From: Erysipelotrichaceae bacterium
Lineage (GTDB): Bacteria > Bacillota_I > Bacilli_A > Erysipelotrichales > Coprobacillaceae
NCBI GenBank assembly: GCA_021201315.1
Contig: JAJQFG010000005.1
Coordinates: forward strand, 26,801 to 90,800
Direction of reading: 5' to 3'
DNA: 64,000 bases
Shown piece by piece: positions 35,603 through 44,673 of the stretch. Each line of letters begins with the position of its first letter. The stretch's first letter is position 1. The position numbers and the translations under genes are program-made. The notes below the pieces were generated by a model. The model worked only from the letters and a program-made list of their open reading frames with translations. It did no database searches and was not told the origin of the DNA.

Positions 35603-36199
35603 ATGCCAACATTAAAAGGAACTAAAACTGCGAACAATTTAATGCATGCTTTTGCAGGTGAATCTCAAGCAAGAAATCGTTACACTTATTATGCTTCAAT
35701 CGCTAAAAAAGAAGGCTATGTACAAATCGCTAATATTTTTGAAGAAACAGCTAATCAAGAAAAAGAACATGCTAAACGTTTAATGAAATTAATGAATCCT
35801 GATTTACAAGGCGAAACAGTTTATACTGAAGGTAATTTCCTAGTTATGTTAGGAAATACTGTTGATTGTTTAAAACAAGCTATTGCAGGCGAAAACGAAG
35901 AACGGACTGATATGTATCCTACATTTGCTAAAGTTGCAAAAGAAGAAGGTTTTAATGAAATTGCTAAAATTCTTGAATCTATTGCTGTAGCTGAAAAGAT
36001 GCATGAAGACAGATATACAAAATTATTAGAAAACATTGAAAATGGTACAGTATTCAAGAAAGATGAACCTGTTCTTTGGAAATGTAATAACTGTGGTTAC
36101 GTTGTTGAAAGTACAACTGCTCCTACAAGATGTCCAGCTTGTGATCATCCTCAAGCTCATTTTGAAGCATATACTTTCTTTGAAGGATGGAAAGACTAA
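35603..36199 (+). CDS. rbr: Rubrerythrin
   Basis: 198 aa, AGGAGG before the start. An N-terminal ferritin-like four-helix bundle carries the diiron ligands (LMHAFAGESQARNRYTYYA, FEETANQEKEHAKRL, AGENEERTDMY, ESIAVAEKMHEDRY). The C-terminal rubredoxin domain is WKCNNCGYVVE...CPACDHPQAHFE. Length is normal for the family. It reduces hydrogen peroxide in anaerobes, fed by electrons through the rubredoxin site. Co-transcribed with the PerR-like gene. Confidence 0.95.
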   Translation: MPTLKGTKTANNLMHAFAGESQARNRYTYYASIAKKEGYVQIANIFEETANQEKEHAKRLMKLMNPDLQGETVYTEGNFLVMLGNTVDCLKQAIAGENEERTDMYPTFAKVAKEEGFNEIAKILESIAVAEKMHEDRYTKLLENIENGTVFKKDEPVLWKCNNCGYVVESTTAPTRCPACDHPQAHFEAYTFFEGWKD

Positions 36200-36200
36200 G

Positions 36201-36225
36201 GCAATGAAAATTGCCTTTTTATTTA
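36201..36225 (+). terminator. Intrinsic terminator of the rubrerythrin operon
   Basis: AGGCAAT / ATTGCCT with a T run. Confidence 0.75.
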
Positions 36226-36269
36226 CTTCATAAAAATTTTTTAAGAAATTTATCTAAAAAAAAGAAATT

Positions 36270-36380
36270 TTGAAATTTTTAGCGTATATATAATAGTAGA
36301 GGGTATTTTATACTCTTAATATACAAGTGAATAATCTCATTATTGTAATGATAACACAGGCAACTTAGGTTGCCTTTTTT
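36270..36380 (+). ncRNA. Candidate small structured RNA or leader
   Basis: After a TATAAT-type box at about 36287-36292 come three hairpins: AGAGGGTA/TATACTCT (36298-36316), TCATTA-TTG-TAATGA (36337-36351) and a terminator, AGGCAAC/GTTGCCT with six T (36358-36380). There is no ORF inside. It lies between rubrerythrin and the zincin operon, so it could be an independent sRNA or an attenuating leader for the latter. Confidence 0.4.
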
Positions 36381-36422
36381 GTTGTTTAAATAATGATTGA
36401 TTTGCTTAGAAAGAAGGTTATT

Positions 36423-36590
36423 ATGAAAGAAAAAATTGTAACTATTGTTTTATTATTCAAGGATATTAAATACATAATTAAATCTAATGATGGTAAACTG
36501 TATTTAGATGTTTTTATCCTTGAATCTGATTTAAGAAGATGTTGGATAATCAAAATGAAAATATTGATAAAGAATATCGAAAAATATTAG
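36423..36590 (+). CDS. Short ORF leading into the zincin gene
   Basis: 55 aa with GAAGG before ATG 36423 (KEKIVTIVLLFKDIKYIIKSNDGKLYLDVFILESDLRR). It ends inside the next gene with a 52-nt overlap in another frame. The strong site and the poor site of the next gene suggest either translational coupling or an old frameshift separating one longer protein. No family recognised. Confidence 0.35.
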   Translation: MKEKIVTIVLLFKDIKYIIKSNDGKLYLDVFILESDLRRCWIIKMKILIKNIEKY

Positions 36591-37180
36591 TAGAACGTTT
36601 TTCTCATGGCTCTAAAAATGCAAAAGCATTATATATTAAATACGTTCAATATGATTCAATTGGTTCGCTTGATTATCCAGATGTTCCTTGCTATAATACT
36701 TATGACAACAAGATTTATCTTAATGCATCAATGGATTTAGTTAATCCTCGAGGCGCAGGGGTTACCTGGTTTCATGAACATGGTCATTATATTGATGCTG
36801 CTTTAGGTTATATATCAGATGATGATGTTTTTAGAAAACTATTAGACCAAGATGTTTTAAAACTTAGAGATAAATTTAGTAGAAAATTTCATTTATTGAC
36901 ATTAGATAAAGTGGATGTCACTATCAGTAATGAAATGTTTGATATGCGTCTACATTCAGCAGTTTCTGATTTAATGGATGGAATTACCCAGGGTCAAATT
37001 ACTAGTATAGCAGGTCATAGTAACAATTATTGGAAACAAGATAAATATACGATTAATAGAGAAGCTTTTGCGCACATGTTTGAATGTCAGTTTGACAAAG
37101 AAAGATATAATGAAATGAAAAAGTATTTTCCTAAATCATTAATTTATTTTGAAAAAATACTAAAAAAGGAGAAGAATTAA
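36539..37180 (+). CDS. Zincin-like metallopeptidase-domain protein
   Basis: 213 aa. H79-E-H-G-H83 (TWFHEHGHYIDAALG) is an HExxH zinc motif. Downstream, GHSNNYWKQ and REAFAHMFECQFDKERYNEMKKYFPKSLIYFEKIL match the C-terminal helices of metallopeptidase domains found in phage minor-capsid and toxin-like proteins. The start codon lacks a clear site and may depend on the preceding short ORF. The next gene starts one nucleotide after its stop. It may be a secreted or contact effector, or a phage relic; function unproven. Confidence 0.6.
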   Translation: MLDNQNENIDKEYRKILVERFSHGSKNAKALYIKYVQYDSIGSLDYPDVPCYNTYDNKIYLNASMDLVNPRGAGVTWFHEHGHYIDAALGYISDDDVFRKLLDQDVLKLRDKFSRKFHLLTLDKVDVTISNEMFDMRLHSAVSDLMDGITQGQITSIAGHSNNYWKQDKYTINREAFAHMFECQFDKERYNEMKKYFPKSLIYFEKILKKEKN

Positions 37181-37181
37181 A

Positions 37182-37388
37182 ATGAACAAAAATTTATCAA
37201 TGGCTTTATTTAATTTCGCGCAAACATTTGAATATTATCCAAACTATCCTGATAATATTGATTTTGATCAAAATAAATATGCAAAAGAATTAGAAAAATG
37301 TATTGAAGATAATTTTGATTATACTATTGAAAAGTATGGAACAGTTCCACCAGTTTATACTGGGCGCCAAGATGTTATTTTAGATTAG
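37182..37388 (+). CDS. Small acidic partner of the zincin gene
   Basis: 68 aa with AAAAAGGAG before ATG 37182, effectively abutting the zincin gene. Acidic and aromatic (FAQTFEYYPNYPDNIDFDQNKYAKELEKCIEDNFDYTIEKYGTVPPVY). No motif is recognised. A small acidic protein tightly linked to an enzyme of unknown target can be an immunity protein or a chaperone; that is only a hypothesis. Confidence 0.5.
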   Translation: MNKNLSMALFNFAQTFEYYPNYPDNIDFDQNKYAKELEKCIEDNFDYTIEKYGTVPPVYTGRQDVILD

Positions 37389-37531
37389 TAGATTTTATGA
37401 GGGCATCTTCATATTTTTAACAATTAATTTATTTAATCACCTTTACTTTTAGCTATTACCGATTTGATAGGAACATTAACCAAAGACAAAATTTAAGTAG
37501 ACATACCATTATTTATGACTAAAATAATTCA

Positions 37532-37563
37532 CTAAGCAATAGCAATCGGACTATTGCTTTTTT
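37532..37563 (+). terminator. Intrinsic terminator
   Basis: AGCAATAG / CTATTGCT with a T run, about 145 nt after the 68-aa gene. Confidence 0.65.
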
Positions 37564-37671
37564 ATAAGCAAATATTCATCAATAACTATTATTTTCAATC
37601 AATTCTTGATTACATGATTATTTTGTAATATGATTTTGTTTAGAAAGTTAATTGTGATAAAGGAGTTACAA

Positions 37672-38088
37672 ATGGATATAGAAGAAAGAGTAAGTATTGC
37701 TAGAAATGCTCATAAAGAAGGTTATAATTGTACACAAGCTGTAATTTGTGGTTATTTAGATTTGTTTAATATTCCTAAAGAAGAAGCTATGAAAATGGCT
37801 TATGGTTTTGGTAGAGGCGTTGGTGGAACATATGAGATTTGTGGAACAATAACTGGTGGTGCTATGGTATTAGGTGAAGTATTAACTGATGGGAAAGCAA
37901 GTCCTCAAACAAAGAAGGAAATTTATGCTACAGTTAAACAATTAGTAGATGAGTTTGAAGAACGTCATCATGCTGTGACATGTGGTGAGTTATTAGGTAT
38001 AAGAAAAACCGACAAAGAAGTGATTAAACTTCCTTGTCGAGATATGGTTGAAGAAGTTGTTAGAACGTTGGAAAAGTATGTTATCTAA
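37672..38088 (+). CDS. C_GCAxxG_C_C family (putative redox) protein
   Basis: 138 aa from ATG 37672 (AAAGGAG upstream). Conserved cysteines appear in the family order: EGYNCTQAV, EICGTITGGAM (the GCAxxG-like centre), VTCGELLGI and LPCRDMV. Such proteins are common in anaerobic Firmicutes and thought to be redox-active, but no reaction is established. Its 3' end overlaps the convergent aldehyde dehydrogenase gene by 8 nt. Confidence 0.8.
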   Translation: MDIEERVSIARNAHKEGYNCTQAVICGYLDLFNIPKEEAMKMAYGFGRGVGGTYEICGTITGGAMVLGEVLTDGKASPQTKKEIYATVKQLVDEFEERHHAVTCGELLGIRKTDKEVIKLPCRDMVEEVVRTLEKYVI

Positions 38089-39451
38089 CAAATATTCTTA
38101 TTATTTTATCTTTTAAATGATTGAGTGGATAATAACGCATTGGTAAGTCAATCCATCTTGCTTTTTTGACAATGCTTCGCTTATGGGAGAAAGTATCAAA
38201 GCTTTTCTTACCATGATATGATCCCATACCACTATTTCCTACTCCACCAAAGCCAAGTTTAGAAGTAGCTAAATGGATAATGGTATCATTGATACATCCA
38301 CCTCCAAAACTACATGATTGCAATAATTCGTTTTGGGTTTTTCTATGAGATGAAAAAATATAAAACGCTAATGGTTTTTCTCTACTATTGACAAATTGAA
38401 TGGCTTCATCAATATTATTATAGGTAATAATAGGTAAAATAGGACCAAATATTTCTTCTTGCATAAGTGGATTATTAGTATCATTGATTGATACTAATGT
38501 TGGTGCTATTTTTAAGGTAGAAGGATTACTATTACCACCATAAAGTATATCTTGATTTTCTAATAAGTGATTGAGTCTATCAAAGTGTTTTTGATTGATG
38601 ATTTTAACAAGTTGTTCGTGTTCTATTGGATTATCTCCAAAGAACTCATGAATAACTTTTTTCATATAATCCACAAAATCATCTTTTAGCTCTTCTCTTA
38701 TCAACAAATAATCAGGAGCAACACAAGTTTGACCAGCATTTAAAAACTTTCCCCACGCGATACGTTTAGCTGCCAACTTTAAACTCTTTCCATCATCTAC
38801 AATACATGGACTCTTACCACCAAGTTCTAATGTTACTGGCGTTAAATACTTACTGGCTTTTTCCATCACCAAATGCCCTACATTCACACTGCCTGTAAAG
38901 AAAATATAATCAAAACGTTGTTCCAACAAGGCAGTATTTTCTTCTCTACCACCTTCAACAACACAAACATGTTTAGGATCACATGTTTCGTTAATAAGCT
39001 TATATATCACATGAGATACATGTGGTGCATAAGCACTCGGTTTAATAATAACACAATTTCCTGCTGCAATAGCTCCTATAGCTGGTTCCATTGATAACAT
39101 AAAAGGATAGTTCCACGGACTCATTATTAATGTAACACCATAAGGTTCGGCATATTCAAAACTCGTTCCGCAAAATTGAGCTAATGGTGTCCATGTATAG
39201 TGTTTTTTAGACCAATGTTTGATATGTCTTAATTGATAGTTTAATTCAGACAATGTTAAACCCACTTCACACATATAAGATTCTACATCACATTTATTTA
39301 AATCGGCTTTTAATGCACCTAATATCTCGGCTTCATTATCTTTAATCCATTGTCTTATTTTCTTAAGTATTTTTATTCTTGTATTGATATCTTTCGTTTC
39401 GTTAGTATAAAAATAATTTCTTTGATTATCAACTATATCTTTAATATCCAT
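38081..39451 (-). CDS. Aldehyde dehydrogenase, class 3-like
   Basis: 456 aa, AGGAG before the ATG. ALDH motifs: MSPWNYPFMLSMEPAIGAIAAGNCVIIKPS, FTGSVNVGHLVMEKASK, the general base in LELGGKSPCIVDDG, the catalytic Cys in NAGQTCVAPDY, and EEIFGPILPI. The C-terminal tail after KKSFDTFSHKRS is hydrophobic and basic, as in membrane-associated class 3 enzymes. It oxidises fatty or other aldehydes with NAD(P)+. The upstream 74-aa gene overlaps its start. Confidence 0.9.
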   Translation of the reverse strand: MDIKDIVDNQRNYFYTNETKDINTRIKILKKIRQWIKDNEAEILGALKADLNKCDVESYMCEVGLTLSELNYQLRHIKHWSKKHYTWTPLAQFCGTSFEYAEPYGVTLIMSPWNYPFMLSMEPAIGAIAAGNCVIIKPSAYAPHVSHVIYKLINETCDPKHVCVVEGGREENTALLEQRFDYIFFTGSVNVGHLVMEKASKYLTPVTLELGGKSPCIVDDGKSLKLAAKRIAWGKFLNAGQTCVAPDYLLIREELKDDFVDYMKKVIHEFFGDNPIEHEQLVKIINQKHFDRLNHLLENQDILYGGNSNPSTLKIAPTLVSINDTNNPLMQEEIFGPILPIITYNNIDEAIQFVNSREKPLAFYIFSSHRKTQNELLQSCSFGGGCINDTIIHLATSKLGFGGVGNSGMGSYHGKKSFDTFSHKRSIVKKARWIDLPMRYYPLNHLKDKIIRIFVR

Positions 39452-39665
39452 AATGCTCTCCTAATATATCTTGTTTTGTCATCGATAAACCTTTATGATA
39501 AATATATTTCATTGTTAAGTGTGGTCCATTTCTTACTTTTAATACGATTGTCTTATCTTCTTTCAAACCATCAAGTTCCTCATCTACTCTATTGTCATCA
39601 CGATACAATACTTTCAAACTACGATAAAGAAATTGCAAAACAATCTTAGTAACTAATTTCTTCAT
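39441..39665 (-). CDS. Small protein coupled to aldehyde dehydrogenase
   Basis: 74 aa from ATG 39665 (GAGGTG upstream). An amphipathic N-terminus (KKLVTKIVLQFLYRSLKVLYRDD) is followed by a short beta segment (KTIVLKVRNGPHLTMKYIYHKG) that faintly recalls SCP2-type lipid-binding proteins; this is not secure. It overlaps the aldehyde dehydrogenase start by 11 nt, implying coupled translation and a shared pathway. Confidence 0.5.
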   Translation of the reverse strand: MKKLVTKIVLQFLYRSLKVLYRDDNRVDEELDGLKEDKTIVLKVRNGPHLTMKYIYHKGLSMTKQDILGEHYGY

Positions 39666-39819
39666 ATTACACCTCATATTTTCCTTTCCACTATACTCTT
39701 AAAATTTTCGAAACTCAATATTTTATTAATTATAAGCTGTTTCTATTTTATACTAAATATGATCACCTTTCCTTTCATTTTAATAGCTTGAACAACTACA
39801 TGATAAAGTGTGATCTAAG

Positions 39820-39852
39820 GAAAATAAGGAAACATCATGTTTCCTTATTTTT
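39820..39852 (-). terminator. Intrinsic terminator of the MalY-like gene
   Basis: AAATAAGGAAACAT / ATGTTTCCTTATTT around the stop codon region. Confidence 0.65.
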
Positions 39853-41065
39853 CACCTAGATATTTTTCTGTATGTTTATGATTAATAGCATCACATATTC
39901 TTTTAAGTCCTTCTTCTAACGTAGATTTAGGACAAGCAAGATTTAATCTTATAAAGCCATCAGAATGTTGTACAAACATATTACCACCTTCTAATAATAC
40001 TCCTGCTTTATAAGCAAAGAACATTGGTAGATTTTCATCTTTGTCAAAATAAGCATTTAAATCAACCCATGCTAAATATGTAGCTTCGCTAATTTCCATT
40101 TTAGCTTGAGGTAAGTTTTCTTTAAGATATGTTTTTGTAAATTCAAAGTTTTTATCTAAATAAGCACATAATTCTTTAAGCCATGGTTCTCCTTTCTCAT
40201 AGGCACCTTGCGTTGCTGCAATACTTAATGGATTATCAAAATTATAATGTCTATCTAACCATATATTTCTTAATTCTTCATCTCTAATCATAATATTAGA
40301 AATCATCATACCAGCTAAATTAAATGTTTTACTAGGAGCCATACAAGTTACTAATTTTTGATATGTAGGCATTATTTTACCTAATGGAATATGTTGATTA
40401 CAAGTACGCAACAAATCACAATGAATTTCATCGGAAATAACCCACAAATTATTATCTTCAACAATTTGAGCCATCTTCTTAAGTTCATCTTCTTGCCATA
40501 CTCTTCCTGTCGGATTATGAGGATTGCATAAGATAAATAATTTTACTTTAGGATCACTTGCTTTTTCCTTTAAATCGTTAAAATCAATGGAATATCTACC
40601 ATTTTCATAAATCAAATTAGAACAAACACTTTCTTTATGATTAACATCTGCTGCATATTTAAAATAAGCATAAGATGGCGTTAAGAATAATACCTTTTCA
40701 TCATCTTTTAAAATATAATCAACCAATTCATATAATGCTGGAATAACACCATTAGACATCACCAATTCTTCTCTTTTAAATGTCCAGCCGTATCTTCTTT
40801 GACACCATCCTACAAAAGCATCATAATAACTCTTTTCAAAAACTCTTGTATAACCAAATATTCTTTTATCCAATCTTTCCTTTATTGCATCAATAACAAC
40901 ATCAGGAGTCGCAAACTCCATATCTGCTACCCACATACGAATAAATTCTTCGTCTTTATAAGGAAAAGTCATACTATCATCAGCATGGAAAATATAACTT
41001 CTAAATCCATCTGTACTCATAGCATTCGTATGTCTTCTATCAATTATTTCATCAAAATCGTACAT
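39845..41065 (-). CDS. MalY/PatB-type PLP-dependent C-S lyase or aminotransferase
   Basis: 406 aa from ATG 41065 (GGAGGAATTAGTG upstream). Fold-type I: WVADMEFATPDVVIDAIKERLD, FGYTRV, SNGVIPALYELVDYI, LCNPHNPTGRVW, ISDEIHCDLL and the PLP lysine in MAPSKTFNLAGM. These are the MalY/PatB signatures; such enzymes cleave cystathionine or similar C-S bonds and some also regulate. It is divergent from an XRE regulator, which may control it. Confidence 0.85.
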   Translation of the reverse strand: MYDFDEIIDRRHTNAMSTDGFRSYIFHADDSMTFPYKDEEFIRMWVADMEFATPDVVIDAIKERLDKRIFGYTRVFEKSYYDAFVGWCQRRYGWTFKREELVMSNGVIPALYELVDYILKDDEKVLFLTPSYAYFKYAADVNHKESVCSNLIYENGRYSIDFNDLKEKASDPKVKLFILCNPHNPTGRVWQEDELKKMAQIVEDNNLWVISDEIHCDLLRTCNQHIPLGKIMPTYQKLVTCMAPSKTFNLAGMMISNIMIRDEELRNIWLDRHYNFDNPLSIAATQGAYEKGEPWLKELCAYLDKNFEFTKTYLKENLPQAKMEISEATYLAWVDLNAYFDKDENLPMFFAYKAGVLLEGGNMFVQHSDGFIRLNLACPKSTLEEGLKRICDAINHKHTEKYLGEK

Positions 41066-41262
41066 CACTAATTCCTCCTTTTTTCATATTTTATCTTTCA
41101 ACAAATATATCGTCAAAACGCCATAGTTTCTTAAAAAGAAACTTTTTTATAAAAATGTTTCGCCAAAGTGGAATAGTTGATATTATTTTGATATAATAGA
41201 AAAAAATTTGAAAAATAGAATTAAAATTCAAAATTTGTTGATTTTAAAGAAACGGAGATAAC

Positions 41263-41964
41263 ATGAAAATTAGTCAAGAAATAGGTAAGAAAATACGTTA
41301 TACCAGACAAAGTCAGCATATGACTTTAAATGAACTCGCACATACGATATGTAAAAGTAAATCGACAATATCTAAATATGAAAAAGGTGAAATTATTATA
41401 GATATAGAAACATTATATGATATTGCTGAGGCCTTAAATGTCCATATTGATGAATTACTCTATTACAGTCAAGAGTTAACACCTATTATAACCAATAGTT
41501 CGATACCTAGTTTTTTTGAAGGAACAAAACAGTTTTATGCTTATGTCTTTGATGGTCGTAATAATCAGATTATTCATTGTGTATATGATGTTTTATCCTA
41601 TAATAATGATCAATATCAAATTATGATGTATATGAATTTTAAAAGTTATGAACATTATCAAAGATGTGAAACAACTTATTATGGTTATATGGAACACTAT
41701 GATGCCTTAACGAATATCATGATGACTAATCAAGATTCGCCAATTGAAAAAGCAAGTGCCCATATATTAGCATCCTATTTATCATCAGATACTAAATGGG
41801 GATTGTTTACAGGTTTGTCTTCAAGACCACTTATGCCTATTGCAACAAAGATGTTGTTTTCTAAAGTCATATTAGAAGAAAATGAAGAATTAGTGAATCA
41901 ACTAAAAATATCCAAAGAAGATATTAGAATATTAAAATCATATAATATGTTATCAATTATGTAA
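41263..41964 (+). CDS. XRE-family regulator with large C-terminal domain
   Basis: 233 aa, CGGAGAT before the ATG. HTH at residues 5-62 (GKKIRYTRQSQHMTLNELAHTICKSKSTISKYEKGEIIIDIETLYDIAEALNVHIDELLY). The remaining 170 residues (FFEGTKQFYAYVFDGRNNQIIHCVYDVLSYNNDQYQIMMYMNFKSYEHYQRCETTYYGYME) are of a type seen in regulators of this class; I do not recognise a ligand. A hairpin with a T run lies at about 41126-41149 in the intergenic region. It faces the MalY-like gene. Confidence 0.8.
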   Translation: MKISQEIGKKIRYTRQSQHMTLNELAHTICKSKSTISKYEKGEIIIDIETLYDIAEALNVHIDELLYYSQELTPIITNSSIPSFFEGTKQFYAYVFDGRNNQIIHCVYDVLSYNNDQYQIMMYMNFKSYEHYQRCETTYYGYMEHYDALTNIMMTNQDSPIEKASAHILASYLSSDTKWGLFTGLSSRPLMPIATKMLFSKVILEENEELVNQLKISKEDIRILKSYNMLSIM

Positions 41965-41990
41965 AGAATCTGGCTTATGCCAGATTCTTT
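41965..41990. terminator. Bidirectional terminator
   Basis: AAGAATCTGGC / GCCAGATTCTT between convergent genes. Confidence 0.75.
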
Positions 41991-42954
41991 AATATTGGTA
42001 TTTCCACATGTATTTTCTTTTACTTAATGGATGATTACGCATATCAGCTAATAAACTATTAAATACGCCAAGCATAGCTGTATGGAAGTCATAATCAAAG
42101 TATTCACTAACTTCACCTAAATCATTCATACCATATTTTTCAGGATCAATGACTGTGAAATGATGATTGTATTGACTTAAGAATGTAATAGCTCTTTCAT
42201 CCAATGGTTTTGTTTTACCTGTTGATTTTAATAATAAGAATGCTGTATCTGGATCAGTGATTTCAAATGGTCCATGGAAGAATTCTCCTGTATGGATAAC
42301 TGATGAATTGATCCATTGCATTTCCATAAGAATACAAATTTGTTGTTGCTGTGCTGCAGACCAAGAAGTACCAGATCCCATTGTATAAATGATATTATCA
42401 TCTTTATAATCAATTGAGAATTTAATAGCTTCTGGAATAATTGCCTTTTCAGCAGCTGGAACCAATGTATTCATTTTTTGCATTGCTTCCATCATTAATT
42501 CATATTTACCAGTTTCTTCTACTTGATGTAATGTTTCAATTGCAATTTTTAATATATAACCAGTTTTACTTGCTTCATATACATCTTCAGATAAATCTTT
42601 AAATAAGATAACATAATCAGATACTTGATGAATGCCATTGTCTTCATCTTCATGAGTCATACCAATAACAGTAGCTCCTAACTTTTTAGCCACTCTACCT
42701 GCTTCAACTGTTTCTGTTGTATTACCACCACGTGATGAAATAACAACGATAGAGTTCTCATTAATACATGTTGGTGTATCATGAACAAATTCATTTGAAG
42801 ATGTATAACTTGTTGTAATATTCTTAGCTTCCCTAGTTACGTAGTAATATGGTGCATAGAAACAAGCCAGCGATCCTCCAACTCCAGTAAAACTTATGTT
42901 TTTAATTTCCTTTTGTGCAGTAATTTCTGCAATCATTTTTTTAACATCGAACAT
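41989..42954 (-). CDS. SIS-domain sugar-phosphate deglycase/isomerase, FrlB/GfrF-like
   Basis: 321 aa, AGGAGG before the start. Two SIS domains: ISFTGVGGSLACFYAPYYYV with VVISSRGGNTTETVEAGRVAKKLGA, and IIYTMGSGTSWSAAQQQQICILMEMQWINSSVIHTGEFFHGPFEITDP. The HTGEFFHGPFEI block and C-terminal HPLSKRKYMWKYQY resemble fructoselysine/glucoselysine 6-phosphate deglycases, which split an amino-acid-linked sugar phosphate. It ends the mannose-family PTS operon. A plain aminosugar isomerase is the alternative. Confidence 0.75.
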   Translation of the reverse strand: MFDVKKMIAEITAQKEIKNISFTGVGGSLACFYAPYYYVTREAKNITTSYTSSNEFVHDTPTCINENSIVVISSRGGNTTETVEAGRVAKKLGATVIGMTHEDEDNGIHQVSDYVILFKDLSEDVYEASKTGYILKIAIETLHQVEETGKYELMMEAMQKMNTLVPAAEKAIIPEAIKFSIDYKDDNIIYTMGSGTSWSAAQQQQICILMEMQWINSSVIHTGEFFHGPFEITDPDTAFLLLKSTGKTKPLDERAITFLSQYNHHFTVIDPEKYGMNDLGEVSEYFDYDFHTAMLGVFNSLLADMRNHPLSKRKYMWKYQY

Positions 42955-43022
42955 TTAACTTCCTCCTTATATTTATCTAATGTTCAATAATCTATGAATT
43001 AACTTATCACTAAGTAAATTCC

Positions 43023-43859
43023 TTAAATAGCTAATATTCCAAAGTAGTTTAAAATAATACCTACAAAGAAACATGAAATAATAACAACCATAGGTTTAAC
43101 ACCTTTCTTAACTAAGAAATACATAATTCCAGTTAATGCTAAAGGAATCATTTTTGGTAAAATACCATCTAATACTTCTTGTAAAATCAATGTTTCCCCA
43201 TAAGCTAATGGTGTTGTAATTGTTACTAAACTAGCAACCATACCTCCAATAACCATTAAACCTGCCACACTACAACCAAACATAATTTTATCCATCAAAT
43301 TACTATTTGAAATTTGCGATAAAAACTTTTGACCATTAAGATACCCTAATTTAGCACCATACCAAGTAATTGGAAAACTAACACCAAATGATATCAACAT
43401 TGCAAGAATCGGACCTAATATAGATCCATTTTGTGCTAATGAAACGCCAATACTCATTGCGATAACTCTAACTGTTCCTTGAAATAATGAATCACCAATA
43501 CCTGATAACGGTCCCATTAATGCAACTTTTACTGATTTAATCATGTTAGGATCAAAAGTATCAGGATTTTCAGCATATTCTTCTTCCATAGCAGCAGTTA
43601 ACCCTAAGACAAATGCACCGAATTGAGGTGTAATATTAAAGAATTCTAAGGCACTTCTATATCTTTCCTTTTTCTTTTCATCCTCTTCTGGTTTTGGATA
43701 GAGACGATCCAATGTTTTAGAAATACCCCACATAAATGCTGTATTCATTTGTCTTTCATAGCTCCATAAGGCCTGCATACACCAGCCACCCCAGAAGTAT
43801 TCTCTTACTTTCTTATTTAACGGATAATTTCTTTGAGCTTCTAAACCTTCTCTTGACAT
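43023..43859 (-). CDS. PTS mannose-family EIID subunit
   Basis: 278 aa, AGGAGG before the ATG. EIID hallmarks: REYFWGGWCMQALWSYERQMNTAFMW, FFNITPQFGAFVLGLTAAMEE, KVALMGPLSGIGDSLFQGTVR, then several membrane helices. With EIIC it forms the translocation channel. It lies 12 nt from EIIC, in the operon levR-EIIA-EIIB-EIIC-EIID-SIS. Confidence 0.9.
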   Translation of the reverse strand: MSREGLEAQRNYPLNKKVREYFWGGWCMQALWSYERQMNTAFMWGISKTLDRLYPKPEEDEKKKERYRSALEFFNITPQFGAFVLGLTAAMEEEYAENPDTFDPNMIKSVKVALMGPLSGIGDSLFQGTVRVIAMSIGVSLAQNGSILGPILAMLISFGVSFPITWYGAKLGYLNGQKFLSQISNSNLMDKIMFGCSVAGLMVIGGMVASLVTITTPLAYGETLILQEVLDGILPKMIPLALTGIMYFLVKKGVKPMVVIISCFFVGIILNYFGILAI

Positions 43860-43871
43860 ATTTCTTTCCTC

Positions 43872-44660
43872 CTAATCCAAATCATCTTCTAGTTCATCAT
43901 AATCATCATATGGACCTGCTGTCTGTAACTTGTCACCATCACCAAATTTTAATTGATATAATACAATAGCAACTATAATTGAAATCACAGCTATAGCTGT
44001 TAACCCTAAACCTGAATATGCTGCAATTGCAAACCCTAAGAAGAAATAAATACAATTTTTAGCATTAACCATAGTTGATAACAACATAGCAAAACCAAAG
44101 AATGAAATAAGGTTAGCTCCTAATGAAACACCATTCATAATATAATCAGGAACAGCATTTACAATTGCAGTAATTAAATCATTACCAAAATAAACAGCTA
44201 AGAAAACAGGTATAAACTTGAATACTGAATAAACTATTGGGCCATATAAAATATGAACTCTTCTAGCTTTTGCATATTGACTCTTTTCTACATAATTATC
44301 ACATGTATGACATAATTGAATACGAATAACATCGGCAACTGTTGTGAGCAACTGATCTAATAATGTCATTGGTACTGCAATAGTCAAAGCAGTTTCTATA
44401 GATGCCCCTGATGAAATAACCAAAGCACAACCTGTAATAGAACCGATATTCATATCAACCCCTGATGCACCTATACTCATCATCCCTAAAGTAATCATTT
44501 CCATCTGAGCACCTACCAACAAACCTGTCTTAAGATCACCCATAATAATTCCAACAAGTGTACATGTAATCAATGGTCTTTCAAAATTCAAACGACCTAA
44601 TAATCGTGAATCCAATACCATGAACACAGCCACTAAACCAATTAAAATAGCTTGTAACAT
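43872..44660 (-). CDS. PTS mannose-family EIIC subunit
   Basis: 262 aa, GGAGAG upstream. Membrane protein with the EIIC pattern LDSRLLGRLNFERPLITCTLVGIIMGDLKTGLLVGAQMEMITLGMMSIGASGVDMNIGSITG; six or more helices and an acidic tail (DDYDELEDDLD). It binds and passes the sugar. Same operon as EIIB and EIID. Confidence 0.9.
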   Translation of the reverse strand: MLQAILIGLVAVFMVLDSRLLGRLNFERPLITCTLVGIIMGDLKTGLLVGAQMEMITLGMMSIGASGVDMNIGSITGCALVISSGASIETALTIAVPMTLLDQLLTTVADVIRIQLCHTCDNYVEKSQYAKARRVHILYGPIVYSVFKFIPVFLAVYFGNDLITAIVNAVPDYIMNGVSLGANLISFFGFAMLLSTMVNAKNCIYFFLGFAIAAYSGLGLTAIAVISIIVAIVLYQLKFGDGDKLQTAGPYDDYDELEDDLD

Positions 44661-44673
44661 TTTGACTCTCTCC

